64,000 bases of DNA, from NCBI RefSeq assembly GCF_021190915.1, contig NZ_JAIOAP010000009.1:124001-188000 (forward strand), given 5' to 3'. A model generated the notes under the pieces. It searched no databases. It was not told the origin of the DNA and saw only the letters and a list, made by a program, of their open reading frames with translations. This DNA comes from Cohnella silvisoli. Its GTDB lineage: Bacteria > Bacillota > Bacilli > Paenibacillales > Paenibacillaceae. Positions 11,209-23,384 of this stretch are shown piece by piece (position 1 is the first letter of the stretch; each line of letters opens with the position of its first letter). Made by a program: the position numbers and the translations under genes.

Positions 11209-12132
11209 CTAGCTGGCGATGACATGGTTTTGAACGGCTGTTCGAGGAAGGCGATAGGATCGACGGTTCGTCGTTGCAATCAACTCCGGGTATGTTATCG
11301 TCGATCGGGTCGCACAATCCTGTAACAAGATTTGACAGATGGCCTTCCCTTTACGGTTATACATATAGCAGTAATGATCCAAATACACCTGCAAATGCTT
11401 AGGACCTATGCCCCCGAATTTCCAACTAAGCCACCATCCTGCCGCTCCGCATACGCCGCGCAGTGGATGTCCGAGGATTCGGTTCTCTTTTTTGTCATGG
11501 CGACGAGCCATGATCGTCTTTGCCGCAGGGACCACGAATTGCGCGATAAAAGGCGCTACATCTGGCGAGGTGCGCCTGTCCGGGAGCGTCTTCTTGTCGA
11601 ACCATTTGATTTTAATGTGGGTCTTCTCTCCATCTTCCGCTTCCGAAACGCCGGCCAGCAGCGCTTGCTCCTTCTTCTGCCACTCCCCGCTTGCTAGCGG
11701 AATTCGAGGATAAAGTACCGCATCGGTCACTTTGACAAGCCCGCTCAGCAATACCTCTGCCTCCGCCTGAGACATGGCATAGCGTAGCTTGTGGCAGATG
11801 AGCCAGGCTGTTTTATAGGTAACGCTAATGACCTGAGAAAGTTGCAAAGCGTTAATGCCATCCGGGCGCGCATGAAGATAGATAGCCTGAAACCACAAAC
11901 GAAGAGGCGTGCGGGTGCGCTCCATAACGGTACCGGAGGTCAAGGAAGGCTGGGCTTTACAAGCGCGGCATTCATAGAGGGGGAGACGACGCGTATGGAT
12001 GAGATAAGCTTGCGAGTGCCCGCAGCGTGGGCAGCGGAAACCGTCCGGCCATTTCGCCGCGAACAAAGCGGAAATGCAGTCGGCCTCTGTGGCATACTGG
12101 TCGCAGAAAGCTTCGAAAGAAACATTTTCCAT
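11209..12132 (-). CDS. IS1595-family-like transposase
   Basis: This 307-residue transposase has an N-terminal zinc ribbon: CPRC near residue 32 and CRAC about 20 residues later, followed by SLTSGTVMERTRTPLRLWF, a hallmark of the ISXO2/IS1595 group. The C-terminal half should be the DDE-type catalytic domain. Its acidic residues are hard to assign by eye, because the usual VEVDE opening reads VKVTDAVLYP here, so activity is uncertain. ATG at 12130-12132 is preferred to the GTG at 12150. No stop or frameshift is visible. Two LexA-like boxes lie directly upstream. Confidence 0.85.
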   Translation of the reverse strand: MENVSFEAFCDQYATEADCISALFAAKWPDGFRCPRCGHSQAYLIHTRRLPLYECRACKAQPSLTSGTVMERTRTPLRLWFQAIYLHARPDGINALQLSQVISVTYKTAWLICHKLRYAMSQAEAEVLLSGLVKVTDAVLYPRIPLASGEWQKKEQALLAGVSEAEDGEKTHIKIKWFDKKTLPDRRTSPDVAPFIAQFVVPAAKTIMARRHDKKENRILGHPLRGVCGAAGWWLSWKFGGIGPKHLQVYLDHYCYMYNRKGKAICQILLQDCATRSTITYPELIATTNRRSYRLPRTAVQNHVIAS

Positions 12133-12149
12133 CACGCACACCCCTATCA

Positions 12150-12191
12150 CGAACGTTTGTTCCTATCTAAATTTTACCAAACATACGTTCG
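12150..12191 (-). promoter_or_regulatory. Two LexA (SOS)-like boxes upstream of the transposase
   Basis: On the minus strand CGAACGTATGTTTG (12178-12191) matches the Bacillus SOS box CGAACRNRYGTTYC at all but the last position. The palindromic GGAACAAACGTTCG (12150-12163) is a second, slightly weaker match. An AT-rich TAAAATTTAGAT stretch between them could hold the -10 region. LexA bound here would keep the transposase silent until DNA damage. Confidence 0.6.
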
Positions 12192-12234
12192 TACTGCAAG
12201 CGATACTTCAAGTTTTATCCATAAATTAATCAGT

Positions 12235-12261
12235 CCTGAGCGAGCGGGATTTCGGGCAAAA
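12235..12261 (-). repeat. IS right inverted repeat
   Basis: This is the right terminal repeat, inverted relative to 11090-11116 with two mismatches. Confidence 0.85.
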
Positions 12262-12401
12262 GGTTGGTTGGGGGCAATAGGAGCGTGATGAATCACTTAA
12301 ACTTTCTTAACTGTCAAATAAACGGCGGTAAACGTTTGTATCGAGCGATCAGATGAGTATAGAGACATGCAATTTTATATTTTATGATCGTCGAACAAAG
12401 A

Positions 12402-12455
12402 AATCGTTCCTTGGTTAAATGGTTGGGTGGTACCACCTTTAACCAAGGAACGATT
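12402..12455 (-). terminator. Terminator of the exopolysaccharide operon
   Basis: Perfect 18-bp arms at 12402-12419 and 12438-12455 overlap the stop codon of the wcaF-like gene. The loop contains the 12-bp palindrome GGTGGTACCACC. There is no long T-tract, but the position and stem strength fit the end of the long minus-strand transcript. Confidence 0.7.
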
Positions 12456-13017
12456 AGTCCAATGAGGCTTCAAACCGTTGCTTCACATATTTAGCAGGCG
12501 TTCCGGCTTGCACCTCGTTGGCCGGTATGTCATGCAGAACCGTGCTCCGGGCGGCAACGACAGCCATTGGCCCGATCGTTACTCCGGGATATACGAATAC
12601 GTCGCTGGCTATCCATGCACCGTCTTCGATCCGAATGGGCTTAACTACGAGCGAAAACGTAGGATCGTCCGCTTGATGGCTTCCCGTGCACAAGTAACTA
12701 TTCTGCGAGACGACGCAGTGGTGTCCAATTGTAATAGCATCCAGACTGTACAATTCGGCGTTATCTCCAATCCAGGTGTGCTCGCCGACCTTCACTTTCC
12801 ATGGATACGTTATTTTCGCTGTCGGCCGTATTTTGACACCCTTGCCTATGTCTGCCCCGAACAGCTTTAACAACCATCCCCGCCAACGATACATCGGCTG
12901 CAGCGAAAATCGGAACAAGGTCCCTTGCACGAACCACCATAACAGCACCGTGATCCCGCTTCTGCCTCTGGAGTAACCCTCCTGATTGTACAAATCCAGA
13001 CGGATAAGATTATTCAC
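12454..13017 (-). CDS. WcaF-like sugar O-acetyltransferase
   Basis: This 187-residue left-handed beta-helix acetyltransferase resembles WcaF of colanic acid synthesis. Hexapeptide repeats run from about residue 60 to 165 (VGEHTWIGDNAELY, AITIGHHCVVSQNSYLCTG with the catalytic His, VFVYPGVTIGPMAVVAARS). The longer frame to 13119 overlaps the preceding glycosyltransferase. A GTG start at 13015-13017 gives a GTGA overlap with that gene's stop and the family N-terminus, so it is preferred. It is the last gene of the operon and probably acetylates a sugar of the repeat unit. Confidence 0.88.
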   Translation of the reverse strand: MNNLIRLDLYNQEGYSRGRSGITVLLWWFVQGTLFRFSLQPMYRWRGWLLKLFGADIGKGVKIRPTAKITYPWKVKVGEHTWIGDNAELYSLDAITIGHHCVVSQNSYLCTGSHQADDPTFSLVVKPIRIEDGAWIASDVFVYPGVTIGPMAVVAARSTVLHDIPANEVQAGTPAKYVKQRFEASLD

Positions 13018-14297
13018 GCCATTTCGACCCCTAATTCGCTCATATTTTGTTGGAACATATACATGACCGAGTCGTAGCCTAAGTGATTCACCGCATAATC
13101 TCTCGCGTGGACCCCGCATAACTTACGGTCATCCGATCGTTCGGCTAACGACACTAAAGCCTCAGCCAGCTTATCGGGATCCTCCGGCGGAACTAGAATG
13201 CCCGCCATAGACTGCTGTATGACCGCATGTACGGATGTCGACTCTTCCGCCGTGGCGATTACGGCCTTCCCGCTAGCCAGCATCCCTGTCAGCTTGGATG
13301 GCATAACTAAATCGGAAGCGTTCCTCTTCTGCATCAGAAGATGGACGTCGGCCATATTAAGCAACTCGTTTAATTTCTCTGCAGGCTGCAAAGGAAGGAA
13401 CCTCACGTTCGTTAAGTTCTGATCCCGGACTCGCTCCATAAGCTTGGTCTTCGTCATTCCTTCCCCGCACAGCATAAAAGCGATATGAGGCATCGATCGT
13501 AGTTTTTCCGCCGTGTCCAATACCGTTTCCAGCCCTTGTTTCTCCCCCATGTTACCGGAATAGAGCACGACTAAATCTTCTTTCTTGTAGCCCATTTCCT
13601 GCCTATAACTTTCCCTGGCCCCTTCAGGAAGCGGATGTATGGCCGATACATCAACCCAATTGGGGAAAAGCTTGATTTTGTCGGAGGATACTCCCTTGTT
13701 CCGAAGTCGTTGAGTCATCGCTTCGCTAATTGAAGAGACGGTATCGAAACGGCGCATAAGCCAGCCTTCCAAGCCGGTAATCCATGATTTCAACCTTTTG
13801 TTATCCGGTAGAATGCCCAGCTCGAATGCGGCATCCACCTCAAAGTCTTGAACGTGCAGCCAAGTCTTGATTCTAAGAACTTTGGCCAGCAATACTGCCA
13901 TTGGAGACAACGCGAGCGGAGGCTCCACAACGAGGCAAACATCAGGCCGCCATAACATATGCCTTACTAATACGGGAATGCTGGACAATGCAAAGGAAAA
14001 TAGGTGCAGCAGCCTTTTTAATCCAGAGCCCGAGCTGGGAACCCATACCGGACAGCGCCAAACACTCGCCCCATTCCATCGCTCGGTAGAATAACGATAA
14101 GCCGAGTAACCCTGCTGCACTTTCCAGTGAGGGTAATAGGGTGGAGCCGTAATGACTCGCACCTCGTAACCATGCTCCGTCAGCCAACTGACCATTTCCC
14201 CGTTATATTTTCCGATACCGGTTAGTTCAGGGGCGAAATTGATACTGTACAGCAATAGCTTTGTTCGTCGTGACGATGTTGATTTCATTATTCTCAT
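13014..14297 (-). CDS. Glycosyltransferase family 4 (WcaI-like)
   Basis: This is a 427-residue GT-B glycosyltransferase similar to WcaI of colanic acid synthesis. The N-terminus has LLYSINFAPELTGIGKYNGEM, the middle LVVLYSGNMGEKQGLETVLD and the donor-binding region MPSKLTGMLASGKAVIATA. It should transfer a nucleotide-activated sugar to the lipid-linked repeat unit at the inner membrane face. It lies between manC and the acetyltransferase and overlaps the latter by 4 bases. Confidence 0.88.
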   Translation of the reverse strand: MRIMKSTSSRRTKLLLYSINFAPELTGIGKYNGEMVSWLTEHGYEVRVITAPPYYPHWKVQQGYSAYRYSTERWNGASVWRCPVWVPSSGSGLKRLLHLFSFALSSIPVLVRHMLWRPDVCLVVEPPLALSPMAVLLAKVLRIKTWLHVQDFEVDAAFELGILPDNKRLKSWITGLEGWLMRRFDTVSSISEAMTQRLRNKGVSSDKIKLFPNWVDVSAIHPLPEGARESYRQEMGYKKEDLVVLYSGNMGEKQGLETVLDTAEKLRSMPHIAFMLCGEGMTKTKLMERVRDQNLTNVRFLPLQPAEKLNELLNMADVHLLMQKRNASDLVMPSKLTGMLASGKAVIATAEESTSVHAVIQQSMAGILVPPEDPDKLAEALVSLAERSDDRKLCGVHARDYAVNHLGYDSVMYMFQQNMSELGVEMA

Positions 14298-14320
14298 TCA
14301 ACTCCCGCATATCCAACATA

Positions 14321-15676
14321 CTAGACAGCCGCTTCTCCCCATGAGCAGGAAATTTCAACGACATCTCCCCGGTGCAAAATGCCGCCCATTTGAATTTCGA
14401 TCATTTCCAAATCCGTGATCGCCTTTAGACCGTGTTTCGCGCGCGGCGGAATCTGGCATATCGAACCTGCTTCGACGGGTATCGTTACGCCATCGAGATA
14501 AACTTCTCCTTTGCCGCTAAGGATGTTCCACACTTCGTTTCTTTGAAAATGAACCTCGACCCCTTTCTGCTTGCCGGCGGCCATTGATAGGCGCGATGTC
14601 ATGATTTCCTTGTCCTCGTCCAGGAAATAATGATCCAGCACCTTGGCTGTTCCCCATTGGTGCTCCTCGTACATAGGTCTTTGATCGAATAAAACCAATT
14701 CCTTCAGACGCGTACTAGCCGCTTTATCCGATACGAGAATGCCATCCGGGCTTACGGCCACGACAATGTTGGACAACCCGAGCACCGTAACCGGAATATG
14801 CATCTCGTTAATAATGTGAGTATTGCGGGAATCCTCGCTCATGACGCCTTTACCCATCTGAGAGACGGCCATTTCTTCGGTTAACGTATTCCAAGTACCA
14901 AGGTCCTTCCAATATCCTTCGTAAGGCAGCATGATGATTCGATCGCTTTTTTCAACGACCTCGTAGTCGAAGCTTATTTTCTTTAACAGATGATACCGTT
15001 TAGCTAACTGCTCGTACTGCAGCGAAATGCCTTGCTCATAAAGATGAGTTATCAAATAATCCAATTTGAACGCGAATACTCCGCAATTCCACATCGCTTG
15101 CTCCGACTCGATCAACCTTCCGGCTTCCGTTTCGTCCGGTTTCTCGCAGAAGCCTTTTACTTTGCGATAGACCTTGCCTTCCCCACGATCCTCAGGAACG
15201 ATATACCCGTACTTAGATGAAGGATACGTCGGCTTAACGCCGACCAGCGCCAAATTCGCCGAAGATTCGATCAGCAGCTGGTCCAACTGCTTCAAATTCT
15301 CGAAGAAGTTGTCCTCGACATAAGAATCGACGGGCAGCACGATGATAGTCTCATCCAGGTTCACGCCTTGAACGGAATATAAATAGGAGGCTGCGAGAGC
15401 AATAGCAGGGAACGTATCCCGCCTCTCAGGCTCAACGATTATAGGAGCATCCGGGCCGATTTGCTGGCTGATCATATCCACTTGATTAGAGCTTGTTGCG
15501 AACAGCGTGCTCTCAGCCATTCCCACATTGTTCAACTGACGCCATACGCGTTGCAGCATCGATTCCATTTGCCTGTCAGGACCGCGCAATATTTTCAGAA
15601 ACTGTTTGGATCTCGCGTCATTGGACAACGGCCAGAGTCTCTTGCCCGACCCGCCGGAAAGCAAAATCATTTTCAT
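14321..15676 (-). CDS. manC: Mannose-1-phosphate guanylyltransferase
   Basis: ManC makes GDP-mannose from GTP and mannose-1-phosphate, the substrate for Gmd encoded in the same operon. The 451-residue protein has the pyrophosphorylase signature ILLSGGSGKRLWPLSNDARSKQFL, FCEKP as the sugar-binding motif, and a C-terminal cupin domain with VEVHFQRNEVWNILSG typical of type II phosphomannose isomerase. It is therefore a ManC/CpsB-type enzyme, perhaps bifunctional. ATG at 15676 follows GAGG. Confidence 0.93.
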   Translation of the reverse strand: MKMILLSGGSGKRLWPLSNDARSKQFLKILRGPDRQMESMLQRVWRQLNNVGMAESTLFATSSNQVDMISQQIGPDAPIIVEPERRDTFPAIALAASYLYSVQGVNLDETIIVLPVDSYVEDNFFENLKQLDQLLIESSANLALVGVKPTYPSSKYGYIVPEDRGEGKVYRKVKGFCEKPDETEAGRLIESEQAMWNCGVFAFKLDYLITHLYEQGISLQYEQLAKRYHLLKKISFDYEVVEKSDRIIMLPYEGYWKDLGTWNTLTEEMAVSQMGKGVMSEDSRNTHIINEMHIPVTVLGLSNIVVAVSPDGILVSDKAASTRLKELVLFDQRPMYEEHQWGTAKVLDHYFLDEDKEIMTSRLSMAAGKQKGVEVHFQRNEVWNILSGKGEVYLDGVTIPVEAGSICQIPPRAKHGLKAITDLEMIEIQMGGILHRGDVVEISCSWGEAAV

Positions 15677-15702
15677 TTATATTCCTCGCTTTCGCCGTTC
15701 CT

Positions 15703-16843
15703 CTATCCGATGTGCAAAAATTGATCATAGTGGTCGCCGAATTTTTCTTGGGTAAGCATGGATGCATATTCATTAAGCAAGTCTCTTTCATCCGCACCAT
15801 TACCGTTAAATCGATCAATCGCCTCATGCAGCTTCCGGGCCAAATCATCGGTATGATCGGTTTCGAAGGTTAAGCCTAGTTGAAAATGCTGGATAGTGAA
15901 CCCGACTTCCCCGTGATTAGGGCCGATGATCAGCTTGTTGCGCGCTGCCCCTTCTATTAACGGGCCACTTTGGGCGGAGTATAAGCTCCGATAAGGCAAT
16001 ACGACGGAATCACAGGTTTGAAAATAGAAATTCGCCGCTTCGGAGGATATATATTTCAAATCATAAAATACCTTCCCCGATAATCCGTATTGTTGAATGA
16101 ACCGCCTTATATCCTCTTTATTGAAATAATCCTCGGAGCCGGCAACGATAAGGGTAAATTCGTCGTCTTTCAGCTGCGAAGCGGCCTCGAGCAGCAAGTC
16201 GATCCCCTTATCGTATCTAAGTCCTCCGAAACATAAGAAATAAGGGCGCTTGTAAGCAACTAATTCCTGCTTGATCTGATTGACTTCCTGATTCTCGTCC
16301 CCTGCCACGTCGTGATGGTGAAATGACGGAAAATAGATCGTAACCACCTGCCGGCTCCGGGCTGCACCCAATCGAGCGACGATTTTTTTCTTAGTCAACT
16401 CGCCATGAACGACGATACGATCAATCATCTTCAGCTGTAATAAGATATAGAACGCTCTTTCCTTCCATTTCCTCGTTGGATACCAATGCAGAGTGCCCGT
16501 AATCTTGAATCCAAATAAACAGGGCAGCAAGAGCAGGAGTGAAACAATGCTGCTGTCCATGAATAATAGATGGATTTTGCGATAGCCGTTTTTGCGAGCG
16601 AATCTGAGCATGTGGAACAAAATAACGGTTCGGCTCCATACGCTCATAATCCCCTCTCTCGGAGGAAGCGTTATGTTGCGAAGGATAATTCCTTCATCTT
16701 TCAGTTCGCGAATAATGTGCGGATCGTTCGTTTCCGTATAATAGCAAATGCGTTTGGACGTTCCTTCCTTTTTCATATGCTTCATAATGACGGAATTATA
16801 ATTGTAATGGTGCCCGTCGTTGGAAAGATCGTAAAATAAAATG

Positions 16844-16851
<8 letters not shown>
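15703..16851 (-). CDS. Glycosyltransferase family 4
   Basis: This 382-residue GT-B enzyme has a C-terminal Glycos_transf_1 domain: PYFLCFGGLRYDKGIDLLLEA starts the domain, and VVLPYRSLYSAQSGPLIEGAA is the donor-binding E-x7-like region. The start is a TTG at 16849-16851 overlapping the stop of the upstream glycosyltransferase by 8 bases, because no good ATG precedes the conserved N-terminal strand. The sugar donor and linkage are not predictable. It belongs to the exopolysaccharide operon. Confidence 0.83.
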
Positions 16852-19982
<3,131 letters not shown>

Positions 19983-19996
19983 TTCAAACCCTCGTC

Positions 19997-20683
19997 TCAG
20001 TAAGCATCTTTAGATCGAATCATGACGATGATCGTAAGAAATATCAGCTTGATATCAAACCAAATCGATCTTTCCTTCATATATTTCAGATCAAGCTCTA
20101 CCATTGCTTTGAAGTCTATGGCACTGCGGCCGCTTACTTGCCACAGCCCCGTACACCCTGGTACAACCTGAAGCCGTTGTCTATCGTAGGCAGAATAGTT
20201 TTCTACTTCTTGTGGCAATGGAGGTCTCGGACCTACCATGCTCATATTGCCTTTAAGCACATTGATGAATTGCGGGAGCTCGTCGAGACTCGTTCGTCTA
20301 ATGAATCGTCCGACCCGTGTAATACGGGGATCGTTCTTCATCTTAAACATGGCCCCGTTGATTTCGTTCAGATGCAGCAGTTCATCCAAGATCTGATTCG
20401 CGTTGCTGACCATCGACCTGAATTTGTACATCTGGAACGGCTTGCCGTTTCTCCCTACTCGCGTTTGTTGAAAAAATATTTTTCCTTTCGGATCGTCCCA
20501 TTTAATAGCTAAGGCCACCAATAGATAAACCGGTGAGAAGACAATTATTCCAATTGAAGCCAATATAATGTCTAACATTCTTTTTGGTAGCTCCTGATGC
20601 ACTCCCATTCGGCGGACTTCAGAACCTTGATAAAGAAAGTAGGGTTTCGACTCTATCTCTAAGTCGGCTTCTCTCGAAATCAT
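19997..20683 (-). CDS. Undecaprenyl-phosphate sugar-1-phosphate transferase
   Basis: This is the initiating enzyme of the repeat unit. It is a 228-residue PglC/WcaJ C-terminal-type transferase with one membrane hairpin (about residues 38-60, [20 protein letters not shown]). The catalytic core has [43 protein letters not shown] with the Asp-Glu pair, MVGPRPPLP and [14 protein letters not shown]. The large N-terminal membrane domain of full WcaJ is absent, which is normal for this class. The presence of galU suggests that UDP-glucose or galactose is the first sugar. Confidence 0.93.
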   Translation of the reverse strand: MISREADLEIESKPYFLYQGSEVRRMGVHQELPKRMLDIILASIGIIVFSPVYLLVALAIKWDDPKGKIFFQQTRVGRNGKPFQMYKFRSMVSNANQILDELLHLNEINGAMFKMKNDPRITRVGRFIRRTSLDELPQFINVLKGNMSMVGPRPPLPQEVENYSAYDRQRLQVVPGCTGLWQVSGRSAIDFKAMVELDLKYMKERSIWFDIKLIFLTIIVMIRSKDAY

Positions 20684-20708
20684 TAAGGACCACTCCTATG
20701 AATCTTCT

Positions 20709-21605
20709 TTATATTTTCGTTGTTTTCATTTTGTTTAAGATGTCTTCCATAACGTTAATGAGGGGAAACTTTAACTCATCATTCCGAAGCGCGAACTCCA
20801 AGGTCGTAGTAATAAATCCGAGCTTGTCCCCCACATCGTACCGTTTGCCTTCGAACTGATAAGCAAATACTTGGTCCAATTCATTAAGCTGTTGAATGGC
20901 ATCCGTTAATTGAATTTCGCCGCCCGCGCCAGGCTGCTGGTTTTCTAATAGGCGGAAAATATCGGGAGTTAGAATGTACCTCCCAAGAACGGCCAGATTG
21001 GAGGATACCGTACCCCAAGGAGGCTTCTCGATTAATTGCGATATAGCCGCCAATCTCCCTTGGTTTTCATTGGGTACTACGATTCCATACCGATCCGTTT
21101 CTTCCATAGGCACAGGTTGGACGCCGATAATCGATTTCTGCGTAAAATCGAATTGCATCATCAATTGCTTTAAGCAGGGGATTTCCGCTTGCACGATATC
21201 GTCTCCGAGCAATACCGCAAAGGGCTCGTTCCCAATAAACTTTCTTGCGCACCAGACGGCATGCCCTAAACCAAGCGGTTCCCGTTGCCGAATGTAATGA
21301 ATGTCGACCAGATTGGATGACCGTTTAACTTCCTCGAGAAGCTTGAGCTTGTTTTTCTCGAATAGCGTATGCTCGAGCTCGAAGTGGCTGTCGAAATGGT
21401 CTTCGATCGCCCTTTTCCCTTTTCCGGTCACGATGATGATTTCCTCGATTCCGGACTGAACGGCCTCCTCCACGATATATTGAATGGTAGGCTTGTCCAC
21501 GATCGGAAGCATTTCCTTGGGCATTGCTTTCGTCGCCGGCAAGAAACGCGTCCCTAACCCTGCTGCCGGAATGATTGCTTTCTTGACTCTTTTCATTAAG
21601 TTCAT
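20709..21605 (-). CDS. galU: UTP-glucose-1-phosphate uridylyltransferase
   Basis: This 298-residue enzyme makes UDP-glucose. The signature [21 protein letters not shown] is at the N-terminus, followed by [22 protein letters not shown], and [10 protein letters not shown] near residue 205. It is full length, with GGGAG before the ATG at 21605. It lies between the chain-length gene and the initiating transferase, supplying UDP-glucose for exopolysaccharide and possibly for glycolipids. Confidence 0.95.
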   Translation of the reverse strand: MNLMKRVKKAIIPAAGLGTRFLPATKAMPKEMLPIVDKPTIQYIVEEAVQSGIEEIIIVTGKGKRAIEDHFDSHFELEHTLFEKNKLKLLEEVKRSSNLVDIHYIRQREPLGLGHAVWCARKFIGNEPFAVLLGDDIVQAEIPCLKQLMMQFDFTQKSIIGVQPVPMEETDRYGIVVPNENQGRLAAISQLIEKPPWGTVSSNLAVLGRYILTPDIFRLLENQQPGAGGEIQLTDAIQQLNELDQVFAYQFEGKRYDVGDKLGFITTTLEFALRNDELKFPLINVMEDILNKMKTTKI

Positions 21606-21656
21606 GACTATTCTCCCTTTCCATGCCTCCTGTAGCTTTCTATGCTCTAGGATTCT

Positions 21657-22412
21657 CTATCGATTGATGGTTACTTGAACGGCATCGCCCACTCTGTTTT
21701 TCCTGGATTGATCGCTGCTCGTTTTCAAATCGGATTTCTTCATCCTCGCAATGGTGCATAACGTCGGTTTACCCAAGAACTGCGATATGTCTCGCTCCGA
21801 CTTGATCGTATCGTCGAAATATTCCCACAAGAACACAATGCCCACGGAAACAATCACGGCGAGAATACACGCGATGACAAGCTTGTACAACAAACTCGGA
21901 GATACAGGTGCGGAATGATCGGATAGTTTAGCTTTACTAAGAATGGTTACATTATCTACGCTCATGATCTGAGGTATCTCTTCCTTGAATACTTCCGCAA
22001 TCGTATTGACGACATTGACGGCTATGACGGGAGAAGAGCTGCGAAATGAGATGCTCATGATCTGCGACTTCGAGGAAGACCCTACCTTAATCTGCGAAAT
22101 TAACTCATTAGCACTTAGCCCTAGTTCAGGAAGCTTAGCAGCCACCTTCTCCATAATGGCAGGGGTCCCGATAATTTCTTTGTAAGTATCAATGACCAGG
22201 ATATTTGAATTTATTTCGTTAATATCAAGGCTATTCAAGCTATCCATACCTCTGGAAGAATTAACGATCACCTTGCTATTAGCCTCATAGGTTGGATGGG
22301 AATAGAGTTGGTCGTAAATGCCGGTTAATGCGCAAAACAGAATAATCATGCCGCTTATGAACCAAAGCCTTTTAACTAGTATTCTGAAATACTGTTTGAT
22401 TTCCGGTTCCAT
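21657..22412 (-). CDS. Polysaccharide chain-length/kinase modulator (Wzz, CpsC type)
   Basis: This is a 251-residue membrane protein of the Wzz/CapA/YveK family that controls polymer length and activates the partner tyrosine kinase. Two membrane spans are visible (about residues 17-37, FISGMIILFCALTGI, and about 174-196, VIACILAVIVSVGIVFLW), with a mostly polar external region between them. A cytoplasmic tail starting SERDISQFLGKPTL follows the second span. The frame opens at 22454, but ATG at 22410-22412 with AGGAGG is the better start. It has its own operator-promoter and, unusually, lies downstream of the kinase gene. Confidence 0.88.
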   Translation of the reverse strand: MEPEIKQYFRILVKRLWFISGMIILFCALTGIYDQLYSHPTYEANSKVIVNSSRGMDSLNSLDINEINSNILVIDTYKEIIGTPAIMEKVAAKLPELGLSANELISQIKVGSSSKSQIMSISFRSSSPVIAVNVVNTIAEVFKEEIPQIMSVDNVTILSKAKLSDHSAPVSPSLLYKLVIACILAVIVSVGIVFLWEYFDDTIKSERDISQFLGKPTLCTIARMKKSDLKTSSDQSRKNRVGDAVQVTINR

Positions 22413-22436
22413 TGGAAACCTCCTAATCCAAAAGTT

Positions 22437-22492
22437 TGAAACATTATGTATCATATTAATTCAAATTTATGATACAATTTGTAACATGTCAA
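22437..22492 (-). promoter_or_regulatory. Promoter with paired operator before the chain-length gene
   Basis: On the minus strand there is TTGACA at 22487-22492, a 17-base spacer TGTTACAAATTGTATCA (22470-22486) and TAAATT at 22464-22469. A second operator, TGAAACATTATGTATCA as written on the plus strand, lies at 22437-22453, 33 bp away centre to centre and inside the transcribed leader. Confidence 0.75.
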
Positions 22493-22507
22493 GCGCTAAA
22501 TTTGCCC

Positions 22508-23179
22508 CTACCCTCCATACCCATATTGAATTTCCCCTTTCATATCCCGTTGATCATTGAGCACTACGCCTAAGATATGAGCATTAGCGTAGTTTAAGTA
22601 TGCGAGTGCTTTCTGGGCCAAATCCTTTTTCGTTTTCCCTGATCGGATAACGAACACGACTCCATCGCATTTAGAAGCAAGAATATGAGCGTCCGTGACG
22701 ACTAAGGTCGGAGGGGAATCAATGACGATGATATCGAAGGAAGCCTTTAATTCTTCAATAAGCTTTAGCATTCTGCCCGACTCTAGCAATTCCGCCGGAT
22801 TGGGCGGGACTGTACCGGAGGGGAGCAAGGTCAAGTTATCAATGTGGGTGTCAACCAAGCATTGCTCCAATTGATAGTGACCTGCGAGAAGATGCGAAAG
22901 TCCGTTGCGGTTTGACTTCTTGAAATATTCATGCTGAGTCGGCTTCCTCAAATCGCAATCCACGATGACCACCTTTTTACCCAATTGCGTGAAGGACACC
23001 GCCATATTAACAACGGTAAGGGATTTACCGGCATTTTTCTCAGGCGAGGTGACAAGGATCGTTTGTACAGGACGTTCGATCGACGACCACTGAATGTTCG
23101 TTCTTAATGTTTTGTAAGCTTCGGAGATTGGAGATTGGGGGTTTTCAAGCGTAATGATTTTTCGATTGATGGCTGGCAT
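22508..23179 (-). CDS. CpsD/CapB-type tyrosine-protein kinase
   Basis: This 223-residue BY-kinase has a Walker A variant in VTSPEKNAGKSLTVVNMA, Walker A-prime in KVVIVDCDLRKPTQHEY, and Walker B in IIVIDSPPT. The C-terminus is short and ends GEIQYGYGG, with only two tyrosines in place of a full tyrosine cluster. The start at 23179 (MPAINRKIITLENP) has AGGAGG. It pairs with the CpsC-type protein encoded just downstream to control polymer assembly by phosphorylation. It has its own operator-promoter at 23218-23291. Confidence 0.9.
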   Translation of the reverse strand: MPAINRKIITLENPQSPISEAYKTLRTNIQWSSIERPVQTILVTSPEKNAGKSLTVVNMAVSFTQLGKKVVIVDCDLRKPTQHEYFKKSNRNGLSHLLAGHYQLEQCLVDTHIDNLTLLPSGTVPPNPAELLESGRMLKLIEELKASFDIIVIDSPPTLVVTDAHILASKCDGVVFVIRSGKTKKDLAQKALAYLNYANAHILGVVLNDQRDMKGEIQYGYGG

Positions 23180-23217
23180 TGCAACCAGTCCTCCTAACAG
23201 GATCAGAATTAATTCTA

Positions 23218-23291
23218 ACAATAAGATACAAATTGTAGCATGTCAATACAGTTTTCTATAATTTTATCTTATTTTGATACATTTTGTTTCA
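23218..23291 (-). promoter_or_regulatory. Promoter with paired operator before the tyrosine kinase gene
   Basis: On the minus strand TTGACA lies at 23241-23246, the spacer TGCTACAATTTGTATCT at 23224-23240, and TATTGT at 23218-23223. A second operator, TGATACATTTTGTTTCA on the plus strand, is at 23275-23291, 51 bp upstream centre to centre. Confidence 0.75.
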
Positions 23292-23294
23292 AAC

Positions 23295-23329
23295 AAAAAA
23301 AGAACCCTGCAGCAAAGCTCGCAAGGTTC
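23295..23329 (-). terminator. Rho-independent terminator of the ABC exporter operon
   Basis: On the minus strand GAACCTTGC (23321-23329) pairs with GCAGGGTTC (23302-23310), with one wobble pair, and is followed by seven T residues. It ends transcription from the permease gene before the kinase promoter. Confidence 0.85.
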
Positions 23330-23384
23330 CTAATGGATTTCGTTTTGATTTACAAAAGTTATCGTGTCTTTACATTTATCCGAT

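Larger units (their letters stand above)
11090..12261 (-). mobile_element. IS1595-like insertion sequence
   Basis: A 1172-bp element is bounded by 27-bp inverted repeats at 11090-11116 and 12235-12261 that agree at 25 of 27 positions (outer TTTTGCCCGAAATCCC). It holds one transposase gene on the minus strand. I see no convincing 8-bp target duplication at either side, so the ends may have diverged or been rearranged. It sits between the DUF4910 operon and the exopolysaccharide operon and interrupts no recognisable gene. Confidence 0.85.

Noticed and set aside
12402-12455. T-box-like motif GGGTGGTACCACC in the loop of a hairpin
   Set aside because: The T-box core needs GGNACCGCG and a preceding specifier region, and no aminoacid-related gene follows. 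The motif sits inside the operon terminator loop and is itself a palindrome.
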